Below are positions 51,523-59,588 of a stretch of DNA of 64,000 nucleotides, one piece after another. This stretch comes from Nioella sp965215655 (GTDB lineage: Bacteria > Pseudomonadota > Alphaproteobacteria > Rhodobacterales > Rhodobacteraceae): the NCBI RefSeq assembly GCF_965215655.1, contig NZ_OZ244111.1, forward strand, positions 1 through 64,000, written 5' to 3'. Under the pieces are notes generated by a model. That model was given only the letters and a program-made list of their open reading frames with translations, was not told where the DNA came from and made no database searches. Positions within the stretch are counted from its first letter, which is position 1. Each line of letters starts with the position of its first letter. The translations under genes were made by a program, and so were the position numbers.

Positions 51523-52728
51523 TCAGGTCGTATAGCCGATCAGGAACCGCCCGAGCAGCGGCTGGCTGGCGGCGCCGAGCGACCGCGCATCGGCTCCGAC
51601 GGTGCCTGTCTCGACAGCAGGCCGTTCCAACCCGGTGAAATCGAGCCCGTCAAAGCGTGCCCGTACTTCGGAAACAAGCGCGTTTCGCAGGTTCTCCGGC
51701 ATCCATCCGTCGATCTTGATCGCCTCGAAATCAATCACCGACATGGCCGAATGGGCAGCACGTGCGATGGCATTCGCAGCCTCTGCCGTCCATTCGTTCA
51801 GCAAGCTCTCGGGCACGTCCCACCCTTCAGGGCTGTCCCACAGCATTCCGCTATCCAGCCCTGCCTCGGCAAGACGGCGTTCCAGCACCACCAGCGACGC
51901 CAGATCCATGAGCTGCCGGGTCTGCCCGCCCAGGTCGACCACCGGCATTGGTCCGATCGCCCCGGCATTGCCCGTCGGACCGGTAAACAGCGTTCCATTG
52001 AGAACCACCCCTCCGCCGATGAAGAAACCTATGAAGACATGGAGGAAATTCGCGGGCTGTTCACCGGTGCCGAAGACCAGTTCCGCGCTACAGGCGGATG
52101 TGGCGTCGTTCTGCAGATAGACCTGCATGTCCAGCGCGCCCGACAGTTCCACCAGCAGATCACGGCTCTGCCAGGCGGCCATCTTGCCCGGCTCCACGCC
52201 GATCATGCGGGCCCAGTCCCACAACTGGAACGGAATAGCGATACCGAGCCCGGCAATGCGCGGGCGCTGGTCGGCGGGCAGGGAAAGCCGAAGCTCGTCC
52301 ACGGCGTCCAGGGAGAACGCCAGAACGTCACTGAAATCGGGATAGGCATAGATTTGTTTTCGCCGCGCGATGATTTGGCCCAGGAAATCCGTCAGGATCA
52401 TCTCTGCCGACCTGCGACCGACTTTGAGGCCAAGGAAATAGGCCCCTTCAGGGTTCAGTCGCATCGGAACCGAGGGCTGACCGACCTTGCCGCGCATCGG
52501 TTCCCCTTTCAGCAGCAGCCCCTCGTCTTCGAGGCTGCGCATGATCACCGATACGGTCTGCGCCGACAGCCCGGTCAAGCGGGCAATCTCGGCCTTTGCC
52601 AGCGCGCCATTTCGGCGAATCAGGGTCAGCACAAGGCGTTCGTTCTGCGCCCGCATGCCGGTCTGGTTCGTGCCGCGCGTTTCCTTGGTGGCAACGGCCT
52701 GCGCTGGTTTTTCAGTGGTATCGGTCAT
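51523..52728 (-). CDS. frcR: ROK family transcriptional regulator (FrcR-like)
   Basis: A 401-aa protein: an amino-terminal winged helix-turn-helix (GALAKAEIARLTGLSAQTVS followed by VIMRSLEDEGLL) and a ROK sugar-binding body (FIGFFIGGGVVLNGTLF, GNAGAIGPMPVVDLGG). The usual zinc motif of ROK kinases is not seen, as in some regulators of the family. It is divergent from frcB and corresponds in position to frcR of the Sinorhizobium meliloti frcRBCAK locus, so it probably represses the fructose operon. The ATG at 52728 follows GGGGAGACCACA. Confidence 0.87.
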   Translation of the reverse strand: MTDTTEKPAQAVATKETRGTNQTGMRAQNERLVLTLIRRNGALAKAEIARLTGLSAQTVSVIMRSLEDEGLLLKGEPMRGKVGQPSVPMRLNPEGAYFLGLKVGRRSAEMILTDFLGQIIARRKQIYAYPDFSDVLAFSLDAVDELRLSLPADQRPRIAGLGIAIPFQLWDWARMIGVEPGKMAAWQSRDLLVELSGALDMQVYLQNDATSACSAELVFGTGEQPANFLHVFIGFFIGGGVVLNGTLFTGPTGNAGAIGPMPVVDLGGQTRQLMDLASLVVLERRLAEAGLDSGMLWDSPEGWDVPESLLNEWTAEAANAIARAAHSAMSVIDFEAIKIDGWMPENLRNALVSEVRARFDGLDFTGLERPAVETGTVGADARSLGAASQPLLGRFLIGYTT

Positions 52729-52777
52729 TGTGGTCTCCCCACTGGGATATTGTGAGGCGCAAGGCAAGACGTCAATA

Positions 52778-52802
52778 ATTAAATAAGAGTGATTTATTTA
52801 TT
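52778..52802. promoter_or_regulatory. Candidate FrcR operator
   Basis: ATTAAATAA-GAGTGAT-TTATTTATT is an inverted repeat with one mismatch in the 9-bp arms. It is an AT-rich island between the divergent ROK regulator and frcB starts, followed directly by TTGACA (52801-52806), a possible -35 element of the frcB promoter. Confidence 0.5.
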
Positions 52803-52883
52803 GACAGCGAACCGGGAGTCGAGGCATTCAAGGTGTCATGGGGCGATGAGGCGCCCTTCTTTGATACTTTCTGGGAGGAAGAC

Positions 52884-53918
52884 ATGACCAAGACCTTCAA
52901 GGCCCTTATGATGGGTGGCGCGGCCGCTCTGGCGATGACCGGGGCAGCGCATGCAGATGCACATGGTGACGCGATCACCGCCTGCCTGATCACCAAGACC
53001 GACACCAACCCCTTCTTCGTGAAGATGCGTGAAGGTGCGACCGAGGCCGCAGAGGCCGCGGGCATCAACCTGCAAACCTACGCTGGTGCCATCGACGGCG
53101 ATGTTGAAAGCCAGGTGGCGGCGGTTGAAACCTGCATTGCCGCCGGGGCATCGGGCATTCTGATCACGCCGTCCGATTCCCGCGCTCTTGCGCCGGTCAT
53201 CGGCCAGGCACGTGAAGCGGGTCTGCTGGTTATCGCGCTCGACACCCCGTTCGAGCCTGCGGATACCGCCGACGCGACCTTCGCGACCGACAACTTCGAA
53301 GCGGGCCGCCTGATCGGTGCCTGGGCCGCTGCCACGCTTGGCGACGCTGCCGCAGATGCCCGCATCGGCCTGCTGGACCTGAACCCGTCGGAAGTGTCCG
53401 TGGACTACCTGCGCGATCAGGGCTTCCTGACCGGCTTCGGCATCGACGTGATGGATCCGACCGACATCGGCGACGAAACCGATGAACGGATCGTCGGCAA
53501 CGACGTCACCAACGGCAACGAAGAAGGTGGCCGCACCGCGATGGAGAACCTGCTCCAGATCGACCCGTCGATCAACGTGGTCTACACCATCAACGAACCT
53601 GCCGCTGCCGGCGCCTATGCCGCACTTCAGGCCTTCGGTCTTCAAGACCAGGCGCTGATCGTGTCGGTTGACGGTGGCTGTGCCGGTGTCCGCGACGTGG
53701 CCGCTGGTGTCATCGGCGCAACCTCCATGCAGTTCCCGCTGCGCATGGCGTCGCTCGGGATCGAGGCGATTGCCCAGTATGCCGAAGACGGCAGCCTGCC
53801 CGAGAACTCCGAAGGGCTCGATTTCTTCAACACCGGCGTGATGCTGGTGACGGATAGCCCGGTCGAGGGCATCGAGTCGATCACCTCGGAAGAAGCACTG
53901 GAACTTTGCTGGGGCTGA
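52884..53918 (+). CDS. frcB: Sugar ABC transporter substrate-binding protein (FrcB-like)
   Basis: A 344-aa periplasmic protein with a signal peptide (KALMMGGAAALAMTGAAHAD). The body is a type 1 periplasmic-binding fold: ITACLITKTDTNPFFVKMRE, ASGILITPSDSRALAPVIGQ, LDTPFEPADTADATFATDNF and NVVYTINEPAAAGAYAALQA. This is the FrcB (fructose/ribose/mannose) group by gene order and motif style. GGGAGGAA precedes the ATG at 52884. It leads an operon frcB-frcC-frcA-frcK-pfkB. A stable hairpin lies between it and frcC. Confidence 0.9.
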   Translation: MTKTFKALMMGGAAALAMTGAAHADAHGDAITACLITKTDTNPFFVKMREGATEAAEAAGINLQTYAGAIDGDVESQVAAVETCIAAGASGILITPSDSRALAPVIGQAREAGLLVIALDTPFEPADTADATFATDNFEAGRLIGAWAAATLGDAAADARIGLLDLNPSEVSVDYLRDQGFLTGFGIDVMDPTDIGDETDERIVGNDVTNGNEEGGRTAMENLLQIDPSINVVYTINEPAAAGAYAALQAFGLQDQALIVSVDGGCAGVRDVAAGVIGATSMQFPLRMASLGIEAIAQYAEDGSLPENSEGLDFFNTGVMLVTDSPVEGIESITSEEALELCWG

Positions 53919-53934
53919 TCCCTGCAACTCTCCC

Positions 53935-53957
53935 GGGGCGGCCGCTTGTGCCGCCCC
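53935..53957 (+). other. Hairpin between frcB and frcC
   Basis: GGGGCGGC-CGCTTGT-GCCGCCCC forms an 8-bp GC stem 16 bp after the frcB stop without a T-run. Such hairpins after a binding-protein gene commonly stabilise the upstream message, so more binding protein than permease is made. Confidence 0.6.
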
Positions 53958-54041
53958 ACCCCCTACACCCCAAAATCATTGCCGCATCCCCGCCTGACCT
54001 GCATGGTACAGGCCGGTGCGGATATGGTCGGAGAGGATGAC

Positions 54042-55118
54042 ATGGCGGATCAAAACTCAACGTCGGACCGGGATTTCGAGAGCGTCCTGACCTCCAGCGA
54101 TACATCCGTTGCAGAATTCGAAGACAGCCATCGCGGCGTGGTCGGCACGCTACAACATGTTCTGCACGGAAACCCCACACTGGTGCCTGTAATCGTTCTG
54201 GTCGTGGCCGTTCTGGCCTTTGGCCTGATTGCGGGCGACCGGTTTTTCACACCCTTCAACCTGACGCTGATCATGCAGCAGGTCTCGATCATCGGGATCC
54301 TCGCAGCGGCGCAAAGTCTGGTGATCATCACCGCCGGGATCGACCTGTCGGTCGCGGCCATCATGGTGCTGATGAGCGTCATTTCCGGCAAGCTGGCCGT
54401 GGAACTTGGCGTTCCTGCGCCGCTGGCGTTGCTGATCGGCTTTGCAGGCGGCATCGGGGCCGGCTACATGAACGGCCTGCTGATCACCAAGGTCAAACTG
54501 CCGCCCTTCATCACCACGCTTGGCACCTGGAACATCTTTTTCGCGCTGAACCTTTGGCTGTCCGGTGCGCAGTCCATTCGTGGGCAGGATATCGACGCCA
54601 CGGCGCCTCTGCTCAAGTTCTTCGGCCTCAGCTTCACGATCGGGTCGGCGCGCGTCACCTATGGCGTGCTGTTGATGATCGTGATCTTCTTGGCGCTCTG
54701 GTATCTTCTGAACAAGACCGCATGGGGCCGCCACGTCTACATGATCGGCGACGACAAGGAGGCCGCCGAACTGGCGGGTATCCGCACCGACCGCACATTG
54801 CGGCAGGTCTACATGCTGGCAGGCTTCATTTGCGCGTTGGCGGCCTGGGCCTCGATCGGACGCGTCGGGTCGATTTCTCCGCAGAGCTTCTACGAGGGCA
54901 ATCTTGAAAGCATCACCGCAGTGGTGATCGGAGGCATCTCGCTCTTTGGCGGTCGCGGCTCGATCATGGGGGCGCTTTTCGGCGCGCTCATCGTGGGCGT
55001 GTTCCAGTCGGGGCTACGCTTGGCTGGTGTGGATGTGCTGTGGCAGGTCTTCGCCATCGGCTGGCTTATCATCATCGCGGTCGCGGTCGACCAATGGATC
55101 AGAAAGGTTTCGGCATGA
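54042..55118 (+). CDS. frcC: Sugar ABC transporter permease (FrcC-like)
   Basis: A 358-aa inner-membrane protein with an unusually long hydrophilic amino terminus (about 45 residues, Ser/Asp/Glu rich) followed by 8-10 helices. The RbsC/FrcC family hallmarks are AAAQSLVIITAGIDLSVAAI and AAELAGIRTDRTLRQVYMLA with the later VVIGGISLFGGRGSIMGALF. The ATG at 54042 has GAGGATGAC upstream. Its stop overlaps the frcA start by 4 bp (ATGA). Confidence 0.92.
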   Translation: MADQNSTSDRDFESVLTSSDTSVAEFEDSHRGVVGTLQHVLHGNPTLVPVIVLVVAVLAFGLIAGDRFFTPFNLTLIMQQVSIIGILAAAQSLVIITAGIDLSVAAIMVLMSVISGKLAVELGVPAPLALLIGFAGGIGAGYMNGLLITKVKLPPFITTLGTWNIFFALNLWLSGAQSIRGQDIDATAPLLKFFGLSFTIGSARVTYGVLLMIVIFLALWYLLNKTAWGRHVYMIGDDKEAAELAGIRTDRTLRQVYMLAGFICALAAWASIGRVGSISPQSFYEGNLESITAVVIGGISLFGGRGSIMGALFGALIVGVFQSGLRLAGVDVLWQVFAIGWLIIIAVAVDQWIRKVSA

Positions 55119-55888
55119 CGAACCCAATCTTGCAAGCCCGCGGACTGGTCAAACGCTATGGCCGTGTCACCGCGTTGGACAATGCCGATTTCGACCTGAT
55201 GCCGGGGGAGATCCTGGCTGTCATCGGCGACAACGGGGCGGGGAAATCCTCGCTCATCAAGGCGATTTCTGGTGCTGTGACTCCCGACGAGGGCCGGATC
55301 ACGCTGGAAGGGCAGGAGGTCAGCTACAGCTCTCCCCTGCAAGCACGCGAAGCCGGGATCGAATGCGTCTACCAGACGCTGGCCCTGTCGCCCGCCCTGT
55401 CGATCACCGACAACATGTTCGTGGGACGAGAGCTGCGCAAGCCCGGCTTCATGGGCAAATACCTGGGGATGCTCGACCATAAGGCGATGGAGGATTTCGC
55501 CCGGGCGAAGCTGTCGGAACTGGGCCTGATGACGATCCAGAACATCAACCAGGCGGTGGAAACCCTTTCGGGTGGGCAGCGTCAGGGGGTGGCGGTGGCC
55601 CGTGCGGCGGCCTTCGGGTCCAAGGTCATCATCCTCGACGAACCCACGGCGGCGCTTGGCGTCAAGGAAAGCCGCAAGGTGCTGGAACTGATCCAGGATG
55701 TGCGGTCGCGGGGCACGCCGGTGGTTCTGATCAGCCATAACATGCCGCACGTGTTCGAAGTGGCCGACCGTATTCACATTCACCGCTTGGGCAAACGCCT
55801 GACGGTGGTGAATCCGAAAGAGGTCAGCATGTCGGACGCGGTGGCCCTGATGACAGGAGCAATGCAGCCCGATGCCATCGCGGCCTGA
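55115..55888 (+). CDS. frcA: Sugar ABC transporter ATP-binding protein (FrcA-like)
   Basis: A 257-aa single-domain ATPase (not the fused double form of RbsA). Walker A GDNGAGKSSLIKA, signature LSGGQRQGVAVARAAA, Walker B VIILDEPTAALGVKES and the H-loop LISHNMPHVFEV are complete. It pairs with FrcC to energise fructose-type sugar uptake. The start overlaps the frcC stop and the end overlaps frcK by 17 bp, so the three are tightly coupled. Confidence 0.94.
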   Translation: MTNPILQARGLVKRYGRVTALDNADFDLMPGEILAVIGDNGAGKSSLIKAISGAVTPDEGRITLEGQEVSYSSPLQAREAGIECVYQTLALSPALSITDNMFVGRELRKPGFMGKYLGMLDHKAMEDFARAKLSELGLMTIQNINQAVETLSGGQRQGVAVARAAAFGSKVIILDEPTAALGVKESRKVLELIQDVRSRGTPVVLISHNMPHVFEVADRIHIHRLGKRLTVVNPKEVSMSDAVALMTGAMQPDAIAA

Positions 55889-56498
55889 AGATACTGCCCA
55901 AACCACCCTGCCGCATCTGCTTGCACTCAAGGGCTCACGCAAGTTGATCGCGGTCGCGGGGCCGCCGGGATCGGGGAAATCCTCGGTCTCGGCGGCTCTG
56001 TGTTCGGAATTGCGGCAGGCCGGGCGATCCGCTGCCGTGGTTCCCATGGACGGGTTTCATCTGGACAATGCCATCCTGATGCAGCGCGGATTGCTGGATC
56101 GCAAAGGTGCGCCGCCCAGTTTCGACGCGGCGGGTTTCGTGCATCTGGTGCACCGGATCGCAGCGGGTGAGGACGTGATCTACCCCGTCTTCGACCGGGA
56201 CCGCGACATCGCCATCGCGGGCGCGGCGCATTTGCCTTCCGATACCGAATTCGTGCTGTTTGAGGGCAACTACCTGCTCTTGACAGACGCGCCATGGTCC
56301 GAGCTTCGGCCGCTATGGACACATGCCATTGCCATCGACACCCCGCGCGAGGTTCTGGCGCACCGTCTTTTGCAGCGTTGGCTGGATCACGGGTTGCCCG
56401 AGGCGCAGGCCGTGGCTCGGCGTGATGCCAACGACATGCCTAATGCGGATCTGGTATTGGCCAACAGCCTGCCCGCCGATCTGACCATTTCCAACTGA
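55872..56498 (+). CDS. frcK: FrcK-like P-loop kinase of the uridine kinase family
   Basis: A 208-aa protein with Walker A GPPGSGKSSVSAAL (about residues 30-43) and VVPMDGFHLDNAILMQRGLL, a pattern shared with uridine kinase, phosphoribulokinase and pantothenate kinase. It matches FrcK of the S. meliloti fructose operon by position and motif. Its substrate is not settled; fructose or a pyridoxal/nucleoside-like compound are candidates. The start overlaps the frcA end by 17 bp. Confidence 0.82.
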   Translation: MPSRPEDTAQTTLPHLLALKGSRKLIAVAGPPGSGKSSVSAALCSELRQAGRSAAVVPMDGFHLDNAILMQRGLLDRKGAPPSFDAAGFVHLVHRIAAGEDVIYPVFDRDRDIAIAGAAHLPSDTEFVLFEGNYLLLTDAPWSELRPLWTHAIAIDTPREVLAHRLLQRWLDHGLPEAQAVARRDANDMPNADLVLANSLPADLTISN

Positions 56499-56516
56499 CC
56501 GAAGGACTGCAAACCC

Positions 56517-57446
56517 ATGATCCTCTGCTGTGGCGAAGCCCTGATCGACATGATCCCAAGCCCGACCGTTGAAGGGGGCAAAGACGGATTCGTACCCCAT
56601 TCCGGCGGCGCGGTGTTCAATACCGCCATCGCGCTTGGGCGGCTCGGGGTGCAGACCGGCATGATCACCGGATTGTCGACCGACATGTTCGGACAGCAAC
56701 TAGCCGATGCATTGCACGCCAGCCATGTAGATACGACCCGCGTCATCAGGTCTGACCGGCCCACGACGCTGGCCTTCGTCAAGCTGACCGATGGACATGC
56801 GAGCTATTCCTTCTTCGACGAAAGCTCGGCCGGTCGGATGATCCGGCCCGAGGATCTGCCAAACCTGTCGGGCGAGGTCAGCGCGCTGTTCTTCGGCGGC
56901 ATCAGCCTTGCGGTGGAACCCTGCGCCGACACCTATGCCGCGCTTGCGGAACGCGAAGCTGCGGGACGCGCGGTCATGATGGACCCGAACATTCGCCCCG
57001 GCTTCATCAAGGATGTGGACCGCTATCGTGACCGTCTGGCCCGGATGCTGCGGCTGACCGATATCGTCAAAGTGTCCGACGAAGATCTGAACTGGATCTA
57101 TCCCGGCCCGGAGTCACTGTCCGCCAAGCTGGACAAGCTGCGGGCGACCGGACCCCGGATCGTTGTCATGACTCGTGGCGGGGAAGGGGCAACCGCCTAT
57201 CTGTCGGACGGGGCAGAGGTGACCGTCGCGGCCGAACGTGTGACCGCCGTTGACACGGTCGGCGCCGGAGATACCTTCAATGCCGGGGTCATGGCCAGCC
57301 TGTCTGAACAGGGGCTGCTGACCAAGGCGGGCGTGGCCGGGGTAACGGCAAGCCAGATGGATACCGCCCTGACTCTCGCCGCCAAAGCCGCTGCCGTCAC
57401 CGTCAGCCGGGCCGGGGCCAACCCACCGTGGCGCGAAGAGCTGTAG
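56517..57446 (+). CDS. PfkB family carbohydrate kinase (probable fructokinase)
   Basis: A 309-aa sugar kinase of the ribokinase/PfkB family. The start MILCCGEALIDMIPSP leads to the PfkB signature 1 region (HSGGAVFNTAIALGRLGVQT) and signature 2 DTVGAGDTFNAGVMASLSEQ with the catalytic Asp. The start motif resembles the ScrK/fructokinase group. Being 18 bp after frcK, it is best read as the fructokinase converting imported fructose to fructose-6-phosphate. It is followed by the LacI gene on the same strand. Confidence 0.88.
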   Translation: MILCCGEALIDMIPSPTVEGGKDGFVPHSGGAVFNTAIALGRLGVQTGMITGLSTDMFGQQLADALHASHVDTTRVIRSDRPTTLAFVKLTDGHASYSFFDESSAGRMIRPEDLPNLSGEVSALFFGGISLAVEPCADTYAALAEREAAGRAVMMDPNIRPGFIKDVDRYRDRLARMLRLTDIVKVSDEDLNWIYPGPESLSAKLDKLRATGPRIVVMTRGGEGATAYLSDGAEVTVAAERVTAVDTVGAGDTFNAGVMASLSEQGLLTKAGVAGVTASQMDTALTLAAKAAAVTVSRAGANPPWREEL

Positions 57447-57483
57447 CACCTCGGGCTTGCCGATTGCGTTCAAAGCCGAAAAC

Positions 57484-57499
57484 ACGTCATAAATGACGT
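57484..57499. promoter_or_regulatory. LacI-type operator before the LacI gene
   Basis: ACGTCAT-AA-ATGACGT is a perfect 16-bp palindrome 18 bp before the LacI start. Near-copies occur at 58549-58566 and 58584-58599 before the iol-type operon, which supports an autoregulated operator recognised by this LacI protein. Confidence 0.75.
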
Positions 57500-57517
57500 C
57501 TCTGGCGCGAGGTGATC

Positions 57518-58549
57518 ATGGCAAAGCGTTCTACCGTAAAGGATGTGGCCCGCGAGGCCGGTGTCAGCGTATCGACCGTGGACCGGGCGTTGAACGGCCG
57601 GATGAAGGTGCGTGAAGAGACGCTGCGCAAGATCGCCGAAGCCGCGCATAAGCTTGGCTACCACGCCCGCGGATTGATCGACCATCGCATGCAGCCCGAC
57701 CGGCCGAAGATGCGGTTTGGCTTCGTGCTTCTGAAACCGTCGCAGGCGTTCTACCAGCAATTCGCCAAGGAAATCGAAAAGGCGGTCTCGGCCCGCAAGG
57801 ACATCGATGGTCAGGCGTTGATCCGATATGCCAAGTCACAGGCGCCGGAGGAGTTCGCAAGCCTGATGGAAAGCCTTGGCCGTCGGGTTGACTCCCTGGC
57901 CTGCGTTGCCGTGAACCACCAAAGCCTGAACCCCGTGGTGCGCGATTTGCAGGAAAAAGGCGTGCCGGTCTTTTCGCTGCTCAACGATTTCGCGCAGGGC
58001 ATCCGGCGCAACTATGTCGGGTCCAACAACGTCAAGATCGGGCGTATCGCGGCCTGGATGATCTCCAAAACCGTCAAGCAACCGGGAAAGCTGGCCCTCT
58101 TCGTTGGCGGCAACCGCTGGCATGGACATGACCTGAGAGAGGTCGGGTTCCGGTCCTACATCCGGGAAAACGCGCCCGCCCTGCCGGTGCTGGATACGCT
58201 GGTCAACCTGGAGACGCGTGAACTGACCTATGAGGCAACACTGGACCTGCTGTCCCGCCACCCTGACCTTCGGGGGCTCTATATCGCGGGCGGCGGCATG
58301 GAAGGTGCGATTGCCGCCTTGCGGGAAATGCGACAGCCGCACGAGGTTTCCCTCGTGGTCAACGAACTGACCGATGACAGCCGCGCCGCTCTCGCTGACG
58401 GCTATGCGGTCATGGCAATTGCAACGCCGCTCGACACCCTTTGTACAGAGCTGATCGAGCTGATGATCAACGCCGTTCATGCCGGGGATGACGGGGTGGT
58501 CGGGCAGTATTTCCTGCAACCGCGCATCTATCTGCCCGATATGATTTGA
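57518..58549 (+). CDS. LacI family transcriptional regulator (probable inositol operon regulator)
   Basis: A 343-aa regulator. The amino-terminal LacI helix-turn-helix is STVKDVAREAGVSVSTVDRA followed by LNGRMKVREETLRKIAEAAH (hinge helix). The body is a periplasmic-binding-like sugar sensor (FGFVLLKPSQAFYQQFAKEI, NNVKIGRIAAWMISKTVKQP, GLYIAGGGMEGAIAALREMR). Downstream lie iolI-, iat- and iolG-like genes, so a myo-inositol or inositol-derived inducer is likely. A palindromic operator precedes its own start and the downstream operon. The ATG at 57518 follows GAGGTGATC. Confidence 0.9.
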   Translation: MAKRSTVKDVAREAGVSVSTVDRALNGRMKVREETLRKIAEAAHKLGYHARGLIDHRMQPDRPKMRFGFVLLKPSQAFYQQFAKEIEKAVSARKDIDGQALIRYAKSQAPEEFASLMESLGRRVDSLACVAVNHQSLNPVVRDLQEKGVPVFSLLNDFAQGIRRNYVGSNNVKIGRIAAWMISKTVKQPGKLALFVGGNRWHGHDLREVGFRSYIRENAPALPVLDTLVNLETRELTYEATLDLLSRHPDLRGLYIAGGGMEGAIAALREMRQPHEVSLVVNELTDDSRAALADGYAVMAIATPLDTLCTELIELMINAVHAGDDGVVGQYFLQPRIYLPDMI

Positions 58550-58566
58550 TGACGCAAAAACGTCAT
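58549..58566. promoter_or_regulatory. Operator half-site pair after the LacI gene
   Basis: ATGACG and CGTCAT arms in inverted order are separated by CAAAAA. This is an outward version of the ACGTCAT/ATGACGT sites nearby and starts at the last base of the LacI stop codon. Confidence 0.55.
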
Positions 58567-58583
58567 TTTTGCAGGCGCAGAAA

Positions 58584-58599
58584 ACGTCATTAATGACCA
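58584..58599. promoter_or_regulatory. LacI-type operator before the iol-type operon
   Basis: ACGTCAT-TA-ATGACCA differs from a perfect palindrome only in the outer bases of the right arm and matches the site at 57484. It lies 94 bp before the first gene of the operon. Confidence 0.68.
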
Positions 58600-58692
58600 G
58601 AAATCGGTGTATGCGATTGACGGAATCGCCGATCTCCAACAGCTTTCCGCCCGTCAGTCGCCACACACAAGCTGGCGCTGATGGGAGGATTG

Positions 58693-59508
58693 ATGTTTTT
58701 TTCGATGAACCAGATCACCGCCCCGCGCACCGGGTTTGTCGAGTTTCTCGAACTCGCCAAGCGCGTTGGCTGCACGGGCGTGGAACTGCGCAACGATCTG
58801 GGTCGGCCGCTCTTTGACGGCATGGACCCGGCGAAGGCAGGCGGCATTGCACGCGATCTGGGGTTGCGCATCGTTGCGCTGAACCATCTCTATGCCTTCA
58901 ACTCCTGGCCGCCTGAACAGTCGCCCAATGCCGAAAGCCTGCTGGACGCAGCGGTTGCCTGCGGGGCCGAGGCTGTGTCCTTCACCCCGCGCAATGACGG
59001 TATCGGATGCGCCAATGGTGAGAGACAGGCCAACCTGCGGATCGCGATCAAGTCCATTCTGCCGCTTCTGAAACAGTTCGGAATCACCGGACTGATCGAA
59101 CCGCTCGGTTTCATGACATCGTCGCTGCGCAGCAAGGCCGAAGCGGTGGCGATCATCGACACGCTGGAGGCCAAGGACCACCTGAAACTGGCCCACAACA
59201 CCTTCCACCACTTTCTTGACGGGGAAGATGACCTGTTCCCTGACCATACTGCTCTGGTCCAGATATCGGGCGTGGTGAACGAGACGCTGATGCGGTCCGA
59301 CATGCGTGATGAGCACAGGGTATTGGTTGATGACCGGGATCAGCTGGGAACCATCGACCAGATCGCGGCCCTCGTCGCCGGAGGCTATCGGGGGCCTGTA
59401 TCATTCGAATGCTTCGCGCCCGAGGTGCAGGACAGCGCCACGATCGAAGCAGATCTGAAACGTTCAATCGAATTCATAGCATCGCGACTGAGGGCCTCCG
59501 CGGCCTGA
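58693..59508 (+). CDS. iolI: TIM-barrel sugar isomerase/epimerase (IolI-like)
   Basis: A 271-aa AP endonuclease 2-type TIM barrel. Visible features: RVGCTGVELRNDLGRP, LRIVALNHLYAFNSWP, GITGLIEPLGFMTSSLRSKA with a metal-ligand Glu, and KLAHNTFHHFLDGEDDLFP with the His pair. IolI isomerises 2-keto-myo-inositol (inosose) to 1-keto-D-chiro-inositol; this placement, next to iolG and an inositol-type importer, supports that role, but IolE-like or xylose isomerase-like activity remains possible. GGAGG precedes the ATG at 58693. A LacI operator lies upstream. Confidence 0.78.
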   Translation: MFFSMNQITAPRTGFVEFLELAKRVGCTGVELRNDLGRPLFDGMDPAKAGGIARDLGLRIVALNHLYAFNSWPPEQSPNAESLLDAAVACGAEAVSFTPRNDGIGCANGERQANLRIAIKSILPLLKQFGITGLIEPLGFMTSSLRSKAEAVAIIDTLEAKDHLKLAHNTFHHFLDGEDDLFPDHTALVQISGVVNETLMRSDMRDEHRVLVDDRDQLGTIDQIAALVAGGYRGPVSFECFAPEVQDSATIEADLKRSIEFIASRLRASAA

Positions 59509-59588
59509 GCGACGCGTGAAATCGCCCCTCGCGGGGCATCCGGCAAGAGGAAACGGTGCGCCGGACACCAAACTTGGGAGGAAACCTG

